Origin: an uncultured Flavobacteriales bacterium
GTDB lineage: Bacteria; Bacteroidota; Bacteroidia; Flavobacteriales; Flavobacteriaceae
DNA: 44,808 nucleotides
NCBI GenBank assembly: GCA_913058295.1
Contig: CAJXRD010000023.1
Location: forward strand, 1-44,808
Direction of reading: 5' to 3'
Shown: in pieces, positions 23,386-33,048 of the stretch
Numbering within the stretch: position 1 is the stretch's first letter
Layout of the letters: every line of letters starts with the position of its first letter
Made by a program: the position numbers and the translations under genes
The notes under the pieces: model-generated
Told to the model about the DNA's origin: nothing
Seen by the model: the letters and a program-made list of their open reading frames with translations, nothing else
Databases searched by the model: none

Positions 23386-24471
23386 TTATTCTAATTTCAA
23401 AAATGCAAACCAGCTTTTCGCTATTGCTTCTGGGTTAAATTTTTCTACACTAGGTTTTGCATTTGCTTTGCAGTTTTCATAAAAACCTTTATCCGAAATC
23501 ATTTTATTTATCGCTAATGCAAATTCATCTATATCTTGATTTTTCACTAGTATGCCATTTTGATTATTTTGAATAATTTCATTGGGACCAGATTCACAAT
23601 CATAAGCTAGAACTGGAGTAGAATTTACAAGACTTTCCAATAGCACATTTGGAAATCCTTCGTTCTTACTTGTTAATGCTGTAAAATAAGCTTGTTTTAA
23701 ATATGCTTCTGCATTATTTACATGCCCGAGAAATATCACATCTTCAACTAAGCCTTCATTTTCAACCAATAGTTCCAATTCCTTTTTATATTCTCCATCT
23801 CCTGCAAGCAAAAGTTTAATATTATGTTTTCTAGAATTCGATTTCTTATAAGCTTCAATTAAATGATCAAACTGTTTGATATTTGTTTTCATTCTACCAA
23901 TTCCGAAAATAAACTGATAATCAAATTTCAACTCTAGAGTAGCTTCTTCTTTTTCTATTGGATTATATATTGTTGCAATATTTTTATAGCCATAATCTCT
24001 TCTTATTCGTTCCTCAAGAGCTTTAGAAACTGTAACAAGCCCAAAAGCTTTCTTATAAATAAGCTTTGCGAAAAAATTATTTTCAGGGAAATAATAGTTC
24101 GTATCAAAACTCCTAATACTCATTACATAAGGAGTTTTATAGATGTAATTTGCTATAATAAATTCTTGAAGGAAATTGTTTTTTACCCGAAAATCAATAA
24201 TATAATCAAATTGATGCTTCGCTAAATATTTCTTTAATTCATTAAACCTATGCAAACGATTTCCTAAAGTATTCTTTTCACTTTTAAGGAGTCCCATATT
24301 AAATAAGGTACCTGCATACTTATATTCAATAATATTTCTAACAATAACATGATGAACATTAATCCCTTTAGAATCAAATAATACGGATAATCTAGCTTGA
24401 ACTCGTTCTGCACCACCTTCTCCTAAAGTATCTCCAATTAAAACAATTTTACATTGTGAGAGTTTATTCAT
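23386..24471 (-). CDS. Glycosyltransferase family 4
   Basis: The 361-residue protein has the GT-B plan: an N-terminal IGDTLGEGGAERV donor-independent half, the linker FIFGIGRMKTNI that starts the second Rossmann domain, LLLAGDGEYKKELE and the E-x7-E retaining site NEGFPNVLLESL. It transfers a sugar with retention. It lies alone on the minus strand between plus-strand transferases. The ATG is 25 bases past a TATATTTG box (minus, 24496-24503). Confidence 0.9.
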   Translation of the reverse strand: MNKLSQCKIVLIGDTLGEGGAERVQARLSVLFDSKGINVHHVIVRNIIEYKYAGTLFNMGLLKSEKNTLGNRLHRFNELKKYLAKHQFDYIIDFRVKNNFLQEFIIANYIYKTPYVMSIRSFDTNYYFPENNFFAKLIYKKAFGLVTVSKALEERIRRDYGYKNIATIYNPIEKEEATLELKFDYQFIFGIGRMKTNIKQFDHLIEAYKKSNSRKHNIKLLLAGDGEYKKELELLVENEGLVEDVIFLGHVNNAEAYLKQAYFTALTSKNEGFPNVLLESLVNSTPVLAYDCESGPNEIIQNNQNGILVKNQDIDEFALAINKMISDKGFYENCKANAKPSVEKFNPEAIAKSWFAFLKLE

Positions 24472-24495
24472 TATAGAATATTGTAATTTTACTTA

Positions 24496-24503
24496 CAAAT
24501 ATA
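24496..24503 (-). promoter_or_regulatory. -7 box of the GT4 gene
   Basis: Minus strand TATATTTG is a full consensus match 25 bases before the ATG at 24471. The divergent plus-strand gene begins six bases beyond the box, so the control regions of the two genes overlap. Confidence 0.45.
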
Positions 24504-24509
24504 ACTTTT

Positions 24510-25649
24510 ATGAAGATATTATTACTGGGAGAATACAGTCATTTGCATAATACCCTAAAAAAGGGGTTTTCTGCATTAGGACATGAAGTTTTACTTGTTG
24601 GTGATGGTGATGGTTTTAAAAATTTTCCAGTAGATATTAGTATCAAACCTCGTTTTACAAACAATTCTTTTGGTCAAAAATTAAAAGTAGGCCTTTTTAA
24701 AATTACAAGAATAGATCTTGGAGAATTAGAAAGAGGAATTCGATTTTATTTTCAATTAAATAAGTTTAAAGATTTTGATGTTGTTCAATTAATCAATGAG
24801 AAACCAATTAAAACGACTCCATTTTTAGAACGATTTTTATTGAAAAAAATATTTAAAAACAATACTAAAACGGTCTTACTTTCTTGTGGTATTGATTTTA
24901 TTAGTGTTGAATATTTACTGCAGAAAAAATTTAGGTATTCGATAATGGATCCTCTATTTGAAGACCCTTCTCTTAAAAATGAATATCGATATGTTTTTAA
25001 TTATGTGAAAAAAAATCATAAAAAAACACATCAATTGGTGTTTAAAAATATTGAAAAGCTTATCGCTTCAGACATGGACTATGTCCTTCCTTTAAAGGAT
25101 CATGAGTTATTTTATGGCTTAATCCCAAATCCGATTGACTGTGAAACCATAGTCAGTAATGAGTTGATTATTAAAGATAAGATTATTATCTTTTTAGGAA
25201 TAAATAGAGGGACTTATTCTAAAAAAGGAGTGCCATTTTTTGAAGAAGCCTTATCTATTATTGAAAATAAATATGGAGATAAAGTAAAAGTTATTATTGC
25301 TGAAAACATTCCATATTCAGATTACCTAAAACTTTATAAGGAAGCTCACATCTTGTTAGATCAAGTAAATGCTTACGATCAAGGCTATAATGCTTTGGAA
25401 GCTATGGCTTCTGGTAAAGTAGTATTTACCGGTGCAGAAAAAGAATTCTTAGAACATTATCAAATTGCTGAAGATGAAGTTTGCATCAATGCCTTACCCA
25501 ATTCAATAGAAATAGCAGATAAACTTTCTTGGCTAATTGACGAGCCTAATAAAATTATTGAAATAGGAAAAAATGCCCGAAATTTTATTGAAGAACATCA
25601 CCATTATAAAAAAGTAGCAGAAAAATATTTAGAAGCTTATAAGTCTTAG
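24510..25649 (+). CDS. GT-B type glycosyltransferase
   Basis: The 379-residue protein begins with MKILLLGEYSHLHNTL and ends with a GT-B C-terminal domain: IIFLGINRGTYSKKGV, then a LLDQVNAYDQGYNALEAMASGKVV block, where a retaining-type acidic pair would sit (NALEAM). The sequence is divergent from the main GT4 group. Flanking genes make a role in glycan assembly likely. It faces the ketoisomerase gene tail to tail with two bases between the stops. The ATG lies next to a T-rich stretch, and a normal leader is not obvious. Confidence 0.8.
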   Translation: MKILLLGEYSHLHNTLKKGFSALGHEVLLVGDGDGFKNFPVDISIKPRFTNNSFGQKLKVGLFKITRIDLGELERGIRFYFQLNKFKDFDVVQLINEKPIKTTPFLERFLLKKIFKNNTKTVLLSCGIDFISVEYLLQKKFRYSIMDPLFEDPSLKNEYRYVFNYVKKNHKKTHQLVFKNIEKLIASDMDYVLPLKDHELFYGLIPNPIDCETIVSNELIIKDKIIIFLGINRGTYSKKGVPFFEEALSIIENKYGDKVKVIIAENIPYSDYLKLYKEAHILLDQVNAYDQGYNALEAMASGKVVFTGAEKEFLEHYQIAEDEVCINALPNSIEIADKLSWLIDEPNKIIEIGKNARNFIEEHHHYKKVAEKYLEAYKS

Positions 25650-25651
25650 TT

Positions 25652-26065
25652 TTAAAAACCCTTTAGAAATTCGGAATATTCTCGAATATAATCTTCCTCC
25701 ATAAATTCTCCAGAAGATAGCACTAAGCAAATAGCACCAGATGAAAAATTTTCTAATTCTCGCCAAATTCCTGTTGGAATCAATAAACCTTTATTAGGCT
25801 TATTTAAAGTGATTTTCTTTTTATCCTTACCATTATCGATAGTCACATCAAAACTACCGCTTAATGCGATTAAAAACTCTTGCTGCTCTATATGCGCGTG
25901 CCCTCCTCGAAAAGAATCGCTAGGTACATCGTATAAATAGTATACCCTTTTAATAGTATATGGTAAAAAATCTTTTTCAATTACAGATAAATTTCCACGC
26001 CCATCAGGGTCCGTAATTTTAAAAATATTAATTAAATCTATAGTATCTATACTTGTGTGTTTCAT
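25652..26065 (-). CDS. FdtA/WxcM-like sugar 3,4-ketoisomerase (cupin)
   Basis: Enzymes of this family convert dTDP-4-keto-6-deoxyglucose to the 3-keto isomer, the step before transamination at C3. The product (137 residues from the ATG) is a single cupin: ITDPDGRGNLSV, YYLYDVP, then FRGGHAHIEQQEF, with the conserved HAH pair, and a final LSSGEFMEEDYIREY. The start is the ATG at 26065; the longer frame begins with TTG. It is the last gene of the six-gene operon that also holds the aminotransferase, so a dTDP-3-amino-3,6-dideoxyhexose is the likely product. Confidence 0.85.
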   Translation of the reverse strand: MKHTSIDTIDLINIFKITDPDGRGNLSVIEKDFLPYTIKRVYYLYDVPSDSFRGGHAHIEQQEFLIALSGSFDVTIDNGKDKKKITLNKPNKGLLIPTGIWRELENFSSGAICLVLSSGEFMEEDYIREYSEFLKGF

Positions 26066-26082
26066 TTTATGTTTTTTCAATA

Positions 26083-26832
26083 TTACTTAACTATCAAATT
26101 ATCTTCCAACCTTTCTTGTTCTCCTTCCCAGTCTCTTGAAATATTTTCCTTTAATAATTTAGCAGGTATACCTCCTATCAATATGTTTTCTCCAAATTTT
26201 GTGTAATCTTTATTACAAAGCGTATTTGATGCTATAGTGCAATAATTTGGTGTTTTAGTTTTCTGCATAATAGTAACTCTATTACTTACAAAATTATAAT
26301 TCCCTAATTCAATTGGAGCTGTCATAGGATACTTTTCACCAGTATGGGTGTTCATCATTTGATGAAAATTAGTGTCGATTAACTGAGCTTCTGACCCTAT
26401 ACGAGCATAATTGCCTAAAACTATTTTTTCTTTACAAATAATCTTTCCGTTAGATGCCATGGAAGCCAAATGCCCCAATTCGCAGTAAGCATCTTTTGCA
26501 ATAAAAATAAAGTAATCAATTCCAAATTGCACATGTCCTTTAAAAACAAAAGTCCCTTCCAATACTAACTGAGCAGTGCGTTTTGATCTAGAAACCAATT
26601 CATAGGGTTGGCCAAAGCCAATCATTGCCTTTTTAATTGGAGCATCTATAATGATATTCCCTTTTATACTTGAAAGCTTTACTTTTCCGTAGAAAAAAAC
26701 AGGAAGCTTTCTTGCTATTGAATATGGGAATTTTTTATAATTAAAATAATAGGTCTTTATCCAATTAACGGACCAAAAAAACTTCCATTTCCTTTTAAAA
26801 GCTCTGTATTTTCCTTTTAAAAAACCTTTCAT
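26083..26832 (-). CDS. Left-handed beta-helix acyltransferase
   Basis: The 249-residue protein has the hexapeptide-repeat pattern of the LbH acyltransferases in its middle: ICKEKIVLGNYARIGSEAQL, then a YCTIASNTLCNKDYT block, and the typical end ILIGGIPAKLLKEN. It probably N- or O-acylates the amino sugar made by the neighbouring enzymes, in line with FdtC-type acetyltransferases, though the exact acyl donor is not readable. The basic N-terminus (KGKYRAFKRKWKFFW) may touch the membrane. It starts inside the flippase stop (ATGA). Confidence 0.8.
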   Translation of the reverse strand: MKGFLKGKYRAFKRKWKFFWSVNWIKTYYFNYKKFPYSIARKLPVFFYGKVKLSSIKGNIIIDAPIKKAMIGFGQPYELVSRSKRTAQLVLEGTFVFKGHVQFGIDYFIFIAKDAYCELGHLASMASNGKIICKEKIVLGNYARIGSEAQLIDTNFHQMMNTHTGEKYPMTAPIELGNYNFVSNRVTIMQKTKTPNYCTIASNTLCNKDYTKFGENILIGGIPAKLLKENISRDWEGEQERLEDNLIVK

Positions 26833-28313
26833 TTTTTTCTGTTCAATAATTCGTTAATGAATTTTTTAATATCCATTTTCTCATCTAATAATTTATAGGA
26901 AAACAGTATTGAAATTATAATTACAATTCCCATTAAGCTATATTTTAAAATTTCATTTTGAATATAGGTAAATGAAAACGCCAATGCACATAATATGACA
27001 GTAAAGGTAAATATTTTGTAGAAACCTTTTTCAAAATAAAAGCCATATCTATAATAAGTTATTAATCTTATAACTATAAAATGTATTATATAATGTATAA
27101 AAAAACTAAATCCTAAGCCTTCTAAACCACCATAAGTGTAGCCCAAAACATTTAGGAGTAATAGTAATGAATTAAATCCTAAGGCTGTTTTTATAAATAC
27201 TTTTGAATCCCCTTTTGCTATTATAATATATCCCATAGACCAAGAAACTGCCCTAAAAAGCATTCCTAAGATCCCCCAACTTACCATAGGCACTATAGAT
27301 AAAAACTCTTTAGTATATAGTATTCTTATTATGATTGGTGCTAAGGTTAAAAATATTACAATAATTGGGCTTATCAATAAAACCGCAATCATTGCTTGCT
27401 CGTAAACCGACTTTCTAATTTTTACAATGTCTTCTGAAATTGCGGATAGTCTAGGGAAATAATCGGTTCCCATAGCATTAAATATAATCCCAACGTAAGA
27501 GTTGAGTATTAAAAACCCCGCTTGATATAAGCCCACTTGATCTATGCCTCCTTCTGTACTTATAAATATTTGTAAAATATAAGCTACCAATAAAGTTACC
27601 ATGCTGCTAAAACTTAGAGTAAGCCCAAGTTCTATCATTGGCTTCCCTTCTACGAAGGCTTCCTTATTCGTTATTTTATCGGGTTTTATTTCAAGCTTAA
27701 GAGAGTAATATAAAGTAAATATAAAACTCATAAATGTTGCGATGATAATTGCAGGAACAATTGCATCTAGCTTATAGAAATAATACAATGGCAAGGTAAT
27801 TAACAAACCAAGTAAGTTTCCATATAAATTTGCTTTCGCCAGGCTTTTTAGTTTCCGAAGCCCTTGTAAAATAGCCAATTGGCTACTTGCCAATTGTTTA
27901 AATAATAAGGCGATAGAAATCCATACAAACGATATGGTATAATCCTTATTCCCAAAAGCAAACTCACTTAGCCAAGGAGAAAAAACAATCATTACAACGA
28001 CTCCAAGGGTGATTGTAAACCATACTAACCTTTTTAAAATGCTAATAGTTCTGGAAACCTTATTGATATCCGACTTGCTATTTTCAAGCGATATCTCTTT
28101 AACAGCACTTTTCTCTAATCCTAAATTGGTTAGCCCGTTAATTAAACTCATTGTAGAAGTAAGCAAACTCGCTATACCCATTCCAACTGGACCAATTAAC
28201 AAGGCAATTGCTTTAGAACGTACTAATGAAATAATGATATTGATAACCTGTACACCTCCAAAAAGAGATGTAGCTTTCATTACCTGTCGATATGAATTTT
28301 TTGTATCACTCAC
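26829..28313 (-). CDS. Wzx-like polysaccharide flippase
   Basis: The 494-residue protein has 12 to 14 predicted helices and the MATE/Wzx start LFGGVQVINIIISLVRSKAIALLIGPVGMGIASLL. It moves lipid-linked glycan units across the inner membrane. Long helix runs occur throughout, such as VVMIVFSPWL and LLFKQLASSQLAILQGLR. Its stop overlaps the acyltransferase start by four bases, and it begins five bases after a second flippase gene, so the two are translated in series. Confidence 0.9.
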   Translation of the reverse strand: MSDTKNSYRQVMKATSLFGGVQVINIIISLVRSKAIALLIGPVGMGIASLLTSTMSLINGLTNLGLEKSAVKEISLENSKSDINKVSRTISILKRLVWFTITLGVVVMIVFSPWLSEFAFGNKDYTISFVWISIALLFKQLASSQLAILQGLRKLKSLAKANLYGNLLGLLITLPLYYFYKLDAIVPAIIIATFMSFIFTLYYSLKLEIKPDKITNKEAFVEGKPMIELGLTLSFSSMVTLLVAYILQIFISTEGGIDQVGLYQAGFLILNSYVGIIFNAMGTDYFPRLSAISEDIVKIRKSVYEQAMIAVLLISPIIVIFLTLAPIIIRILYTKEFLSIVPMVSWGILGMLFRAVSWSMGYIIIAKGDSKVFIKTALGFNSLLLLLNVLGYTYGGLEGLGFSFFIHYIIHFIVIRLITYYRYGFYFEKGFYKIFTFTVILCALAFSFTYIQNEILKYSLMGIVIIISILFSYKLLDEKMDIKKFINELLNRKK

Positions 28314-28318
28314 ACTGG

Positions 28319-29608
28319 CTATATTTCAATCGGTTTTCGTTTTTTAAAATATCGCATCACTAAATAAAATACTACAAAAAAGTAAATAATGTATCTAAAT
28401 AAATGAGCCATTACAACTCCCTCAACACCATAAATATTCACTAAATAATTAGCAAAAACATAAAACATTCCTAAAGAAAGTAATTCTGAAAAAATAAAAC
28501 TTCTCACTAATTTTTTAGCTAAAAACTGATGCATTAATACTAAAGAAGCCAATCTAACAAAGTCTCCCATTAATTGCCATTTAAACAAGACTTCCATTCC
28601 CGTAAAATCTGGATAGATTAATAAAATTACAAATTCTCTTAAAAAATAAACGACTATCATTCCTAAACCAAAAATGGGTAGTAAGGTTTTATAAATGGAA
28701 AGTAATTCTACTTTAAACTCGCTTTTTTTATGAATACTTGCAAATTTTGGCAAGACATATAAGGAAAAAATAGAAATAGAAAAAACCATATAATTTTTAG
28801 AAATATTGGTCATTGCTGTCCAAACACCTGCATCGGCTTCTGTAATTTTATTTCTAATCATCGTTCGTATGTCTATTTCTACCAAATTAAGTAATACTGT
28901 AGAAGTAAACGACATTAGAGCAAATGCCAATAAGCCTTTTACAAAAGTAGTTTGAAATGTTAGTTTTGAAAATTGAACATATTCATTTAATGTCTTAAAA
29001 AATATCGATAATAAAACCGCTAATTGTATCACTGGTGTAAGGGCAATTGCTACTAAAACACCACTAAGACTATAATTAAATAATGCATATACTAATAAAG
29101 CGGCACTTAACAAATAACTTATTAAGTCGATTTTTGCAAACTTTTTATATTGGGAAAGTCCATTGATCACTCCATTAAATATTCTTTGAAGACTTATAAA
29201 AGGCACTAAAACAGCAAGTAACTTAATTAAAAAAATATACTCTTCAGAATCAAATAAGTACTGACTAATAAAGGATGCTGAGAAAAAAAGTGCAAAAAAC
29301 GAAACTAAAGATCCTATGATACCTATAAGAAAAGCAGTAGAAAATAGTTTTTGTAACTGTTCTTTATCTTCTTTGTATTCGGAAACATATTTAACAATAC
29401 CATTAAAAATTCCACCTGAAGTGATGGAAGTTAATAACTGCATTAAGTTTCTTAATTGTCCAATTTTTGAAATCCCAACCTCTCCAACCATCTCCGCTAA
29501 TATGCGCTGGATAAATAAAGAAACGAACAATCTAATCCCAATAACTCCTGCATTTAAAGAAGTCATCTTTAACAATAAGTTTTCTTTTATAATTTTAGGG
29601 AGCTTCAA
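28319..29608 (-). CDS. Second Wzx-like flippase (O-antigen translocase)
   Basis: A second transporter of the same superfamily, 429 residues with about 12 helices. It starts with KENLLLKMTSLNAGVIGIRL, as flavobacterial O-antigen translocases do. The frame begins with TTG one base past the aminotransferase stop; the next ATG is residue 15, but the family N-terminus argues for the TTG. Having two flippases in one operon is unusual: they may serve two lipid-linked products or two steps of one. Confidence 0.85.
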   Translation of the reverse strand: MKLPKIIKENLLLKMTSLNAGVIGIRLFVSLFIQRILAEMVGEVGISKIGQLRNLMQLLTSITSGGIFNGIVKYVSEYKEDKEQLQKLFSTAFLIGIIGSLVSFFALFFSASFISQYLFDSEEYIFLIKLLAVLVPFISLQRIFNGVINGLSQYKKFAKIDLISYLLSAALLVYALFNYSLSGVLVAIALTPVIQLAVLLSIFFKTLNEYVQFSKLTFQTTFVKGLLAFALMSFTSTVLLNLVEIDIRTMIRNKITEADAGVWTAMTNISKNYMVFSISIFSLYVLPKFASIHKKSEFKVELLSIYKTLLPIFGLGMIVVYFLREFVILLIYPDFTGMEVLFKWQLMGDFVRLASLVLMHQFLAKKLVRSFIFSELLSLGMFYVFANYLVNIYGVEGVVMAHLFRYIIYFFVVFYLVMRYFKKRKPIEI

Positions 29609-29609
29609 A

Positions 29610-30710
29610 TTAGTAGGAATTTAAAACTTGTATTATTTCCTCTACTTCTGAATCGCTAAGAATTGGGTTTATGGGAATACTTACAACTTCCTTGTGAATT
29701 TTCTCCGTAATTGGAAAGTGCAATTCTGAAAATTCAGAAAGCGCTTCTTGTTTGTGTGGTGGAATTGGATAATGTATCAGGGTTCCAATTTCCTTTTCTT
29801 TAAAATAATTGATGAAGCTTTCTCTATTTTCTACCTGAACCACAAATTGGTGAAACACGTGATCTCCATCATTATTATGTGATGGAAGCTTAATCTTTTT
29901 ATTATTAATCCTAGATAGATATTGATTCGCAATTATTATACGTCTGTTATTATCTTCATTTAAAAGCGGTAATTTAATCCTTAAAAAAGAGGCTTGAATG
30001 TCATCTAATCTAGAATTAAAACCAAGATATTCATTCACATACTTCGAGGAAGAACCATAATTTCTCAGTTTTTTCAGAACCGTTGCTAATTCATCATTGT
30101 TTGTAGTTATAGCTCCTGCATCGCCTAAAGCTCCTAAGTTTTTGGTTGGATAAAAACTAAAACCAGCGGCATCTCCTAAATTACCCGCAAGTACTCCTCT
30201 ACTGTTTTTAGCTCCGTGAGCTTGTGCAGCATCTTCAATTATCAGTAAATTTTTTTCTTTTGCTATTGCTGCAATTTCTTCCATTGGAGAAAGTTGTCCA
30301 TAAAGATGAACTGGCATAATTGCTTTCGTTTTTTCAGAAACAGAATTTCTTAAATCCTTCAAACTAAAATTAAAGGTGTCTGATTCTGCTTCTACTAAAA
30401 CTGGAGTTAAGCCTGCTTGTTTTATTGCAATAATTGTAGCGATATAGGTATTGGAAGACACTAACACCTCATCTCCTTTATTCAATCTTCCTAAAACAAC
30501 ATAAGCCTCTAAAATAAGCCGAAGCGCATCTAAGCCATTCCCTAAACCTATACAATACTTGGTATTACAATAATTAGCGAATTCAGTTTCGAATGCAGAA
30601 ACATTTCCTCCTAAAATATAATAACCAGAATCTAAAAAAGAAGTAAAGCCTTGTTGAAATTCTTTTTCAAAACGCTGATTAATTTTATGTAAGTCTAAAA
30701 AAGGAATCAT
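29610..30710 (-). CDS. DegT/DnrJ sugar aminotransferase (FdtB/QdtB-like)
   Basis: The PLP enzyme aminates a keto-sugar nucleotide. The 366-residue protein has the family layout: [26 protein letters not shown] (54-65), [11 protein letters not shown] (157-167) and the PLP lysine K190 in [16 protein letters not shown]. The FLDL start and [13 protein letters not shown] block resemble FdtB/QdtB, which act on dTDP-3-keto-6-deoxyhexose, and the FdtA-like gene in the same operon supports this. The ATG overlaps the preceding stop (ATGA). Confidence 0.9.
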   Translation of the reverse strand: MIPFLDLHKINQRFEKEFQQGFTSFLDSGYYILGGNVSAFETEFANYCNTKYCIGLGNGLDALRLILEAYVVLGRLNKGDEVLVSSNTYIATIIAIKQAGLTPVLVEAESDTFNFSLKDLRNSVSEKTKAIMPVHLYGQLSPMEEIAAIAKEKNLLIIEDAAQAHGAKNSRGVLAGNLGDAAGFSFYPTKNLGALGDAGAITTNNDELATVLKKLRNYGSSSKYVNEYLGFNSRLDDIQASFLRIKLPLLNEDNNRRIIIANQYLSRINNKKIKLPSHNNDGDHVFHQFVVQVENRESFINYFKEKEIGTLIHYPIPPHKQEALSEFSELHFPITEKIHKEVVSIPINPILSDSEVEEIIQVLNSY

Positions 30711-31624
30711 GTGGTTTTAATTTCTAGGGTTTTATAAATATCTGTTTCCAGTACATAATTATTAAAAACATGAGATCTTGCTCCACAACCTTCCTTCCAA
30801 AAAATCAATCCCTGATTTAATAATTCTCCTTTTTCTTCACTTGAAGTATTAAAACTGAAATATTTTTTTTCATCATTAAAATCATTCACAATAAAATCAT
30901 ACAAAAGATCTAAACTTCCCAACACATTTTTATCTGCATTCGCTGAAACATATTGAGGGTGTATCACATTTTTAGTTAAAAAGACGGTTGTTCCTGCTAC
31001 AATTTTATCGTCTTTATAGACATTAACTTGAGCAATGTTATTTGGAAAACGACTTGCTAAAAGTTTTATTTCATCTAAAGTGTGAACTGGCGAAGCATCG
31101 TGTTTTTCAGAAAGGTTTGGAATTAGAATCTCCTTCCAAAAAGCATCATAATCTCCATCCATTTTTACAACTAATCCGTTTCTTTTCGCTTTATTAATCC
31201 CTTCTCTTCTATTTTTCTGAAAACGTAATTTATGGCTATAATCTATTACCATAATTACATCTCTTTTTACCAATTTTGCATTGGCTTTAAAAAGAATATA
31301 CTCTAATTCATCAGAGGGTATACTATTATAAAATGAAGGTATAACACAAATATCTAGTTTTTTAATTCCTTTGGAATAAAGAAAAGACAACGTGCTTTTA
31401 AAAGCTTCAAAAGTATAAAACAATTTCGCTGACTCTTGAAGTATAAAACTACCATAAGTCAATCCTTGATGAGAACAAACTACATCTTCTTTTTTGTTTG
31501 CTGGAAGTAGCGCAAATAATTTTTCTTCCTTATAGATCATCAATGAAAAATCTTCAAACCGATCTTGATGGTAATCCATAAAATCTCGTTGAAATAGGAA
31601 TGTCGCATTTTTAGCTGAAGACAC
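30707..31624 (-). CDS. FemAB/GNAT-like transferase with unclear start
   Basis: The product (305 residues from GTG) resembles GNAT/FemAB acyltransferases of glycan loci: [21 protein letters not shown] near the end (mid-strand and helix that bind the donor), and [24 protein letters not shown] as the central block. It may add an aminoacyl or acyl group to a sugar or lipid carrier. In frame upstream of the GTG the sequence still reads as protein (VIKYTSSKKEEWNQF), but there is no ATG, GTG or TTG before a stop, so the true start may be a rare ATA or ATT codon at 31666 or 31681. First gene of the six-gene operon. Confidence 0.75.
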   Translation of the reverse strand: MSSAKNATFLFQRDFMDYHQDRFEDFSLMIYKEEKLFALLPANKKEDVVCSHQGLTYGSFILQESAKLFYTFEAFKSTLSFLYSKGIKKLDICVIPSFYNSIPSDELEYILFKANAKLVKRDVIMVIDYSHKLRFQKNRREGINKAKRNGLVVKMDGDYDAFWKEILIPNLSEKHDASPVHTLDEIKLLASRFPNNIAQVNVYKDDKIVAGTTVFLTKNVIHPQYVSANADKNVLGSLDLLYDFIVNDFNDEKKYFSFNTSSEEKGELLNQGLIFWKEGCGARSHVFNNYVLETDIYKTLEIKTT

Positions 31625-31707
31625 AAATTGGTTCCACTCCTCTTTTTTTGAACTTGTATATTTTATTACAGAATAAATAATTGTGGTTTTTTAATTATTG
31701 AACAAAG

Positions 31708-33048
31708 TTGAAACAAAAAATTATATTTAGTTTTATATTGCAATATAAAATTAAAATATTGAATTACTATATCAGTAAGAAACATTACAAATACATATTA
31801 TACTCCTTATTCTTACTTGTTTTTATAATTGTAATAAAAAGGCCTATAGAGAGCTTTCCTGATTCTGAAGGCTATCTTACAATGTCAATTATTAGATCTC
31901 CAATTTACCCCATATTTTTATATGTATTAAAAGTAATATTTAATAACCTTTTCGAGGTCGCAACTATATTTTTTCAAATCCTCTTTAATATATTTTCTAT
32001 TCACTATTTAGTTAGAAATCTTAAAAAAAACATAAAGATTAATTCTATTTGGTATTTATTATTAACGGTCATTCTTTTATTTCCTTGTGTATATAATTTA
32101 AATATCTCCAATAGGTTTCTTTCAGAATCGATCTCATATTCTCTTTATTTAATAGTAATCTCAAATTTTATTACTGCATTTTTAAAAGAACAGAACAGAT
32201 ACATTCTTTATTCTGTTCCATTACTAATAATATTGATATTAACTAGAAGTCAGTTTCTTTTTCTAGTACCAATAGGTGTTCTCATCATACTTTGGACATC
32301 CATAAAAGAGAATAAATTAAAGAAAAACAGCTGGTTGCTTATTGCATTTATATGTATTCCAATAATAACTACACTAACAGACAAGACTTATCATAGCATA
32401 GTACACGATCATTTTGTTTCTACCCCATGGACAGGATTGCATTTAATTACTCCAGCATTTTTTGTTGCAGACAAAGAAGATTCAAAATTATATGATGATC
32501 CAGATGAAAAGGAATTTTTCACTAAAGTATACCGTCAATTAGAGGAAGATAAATTGAATTTAAATACACTAGATTTATCTAAAAGGGATGAAACATCTTT
32601 CTATATTCAAAACTTTAGTAAGATTGCAAATCAAACAATTTATAGCTATGGAAAAAACATTCTACCTAAGGATCTTTCTGAAAATGAAAAATTTATAGCT
32701 TTAGATAATATTACAAAAAATATGACTCCTCCACTTATTTTAAATAATTGGAAGCTTTGGATAAAACTTTATATTAAAAACTTTTTAAATGCATTTAATA
32801 ATACTAAATATGCTTTATTAATATTTATCATTTTATTTTTTTCACTAATAAAACTAAAGAAAAAGCCAAGCAAGGAAATTAAATTTATCTTTTTAGGTTC
32901 CTTATTTTTAATTTCTAATGTATTAATTATAGCGATAGGAATGCATACCGTTAAAAGATTTACTTTTTATAATGATTGGCTTATATTTCTAATTATTTTT
33001 ATTTTACTGAACACATTAACCAAATACAAAGCCACTAATGACTCCTGA
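31708..33048 (+). CDS. GT-C-like membrane glycosyltransferase
   Basis: The 446-residue frame predicts 10 or more helices. The segment SFPDSEGYLTMSIIRSPIYP (about 53-72) has the acidic and Arg-Pro loop seen in GT-C enzymes that use polyprenyl-phosphate sugars. A soluble periplasmic loop (about 225-340, rich in charged residues) follows. It may add the last sugar or ligate the chain outside the inner membrane. No ATG opens the frame before residue 60; starts are TTG codons at 31708, 31738 or 31759. It overlaps the next transferase gene by 11 bases, so they are a unit. Confidence 0.72.
   Translation: MKQKIIFSFILQYKIKILNYYISKKHYKYILYSLFLLVFIIVIKRPIESFPDSEGYLTMSIIRSPIYPIFLYVLKVIFNNLFEVATIFFQILFNIFSIHYLVRNLKKNIKINSIWYLLLTVILLFPCVYNLNISNRFLSESISYSLYLIVISNFITAFLKEQNRYILYSVPLLIILILTRSQFLFLVPIGVLIILWTSIKENKLKKNSWLLIAFICIPIITTLTDKTYHSIVHDHFVSTPWTGLHLITPAFFVADKEDSKLYDDPDEKEFFTKVYRQLEEDKLNLNTLDLSKRDETSFYIQNFSKIANQTIYSYGKNILPKDLSENEKFIALDNITKNMTPPLILNNWKLWIKLYIKNFLNAFNNTKYALLIFIILFFSLIKLKKKPSKEIKFIFLGSLFLISNVLIIAIGMHTVKRFTFYNDWLIFLIIFILLNTLTKYKATNDS

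Noticed and set aside
24481-24509. Promoter TTG-18-TAACTTTT for the glycosyltransferase at 24510
   Set aside because: The -7 box would touch the ATG, putting the transcript start inside the gene.
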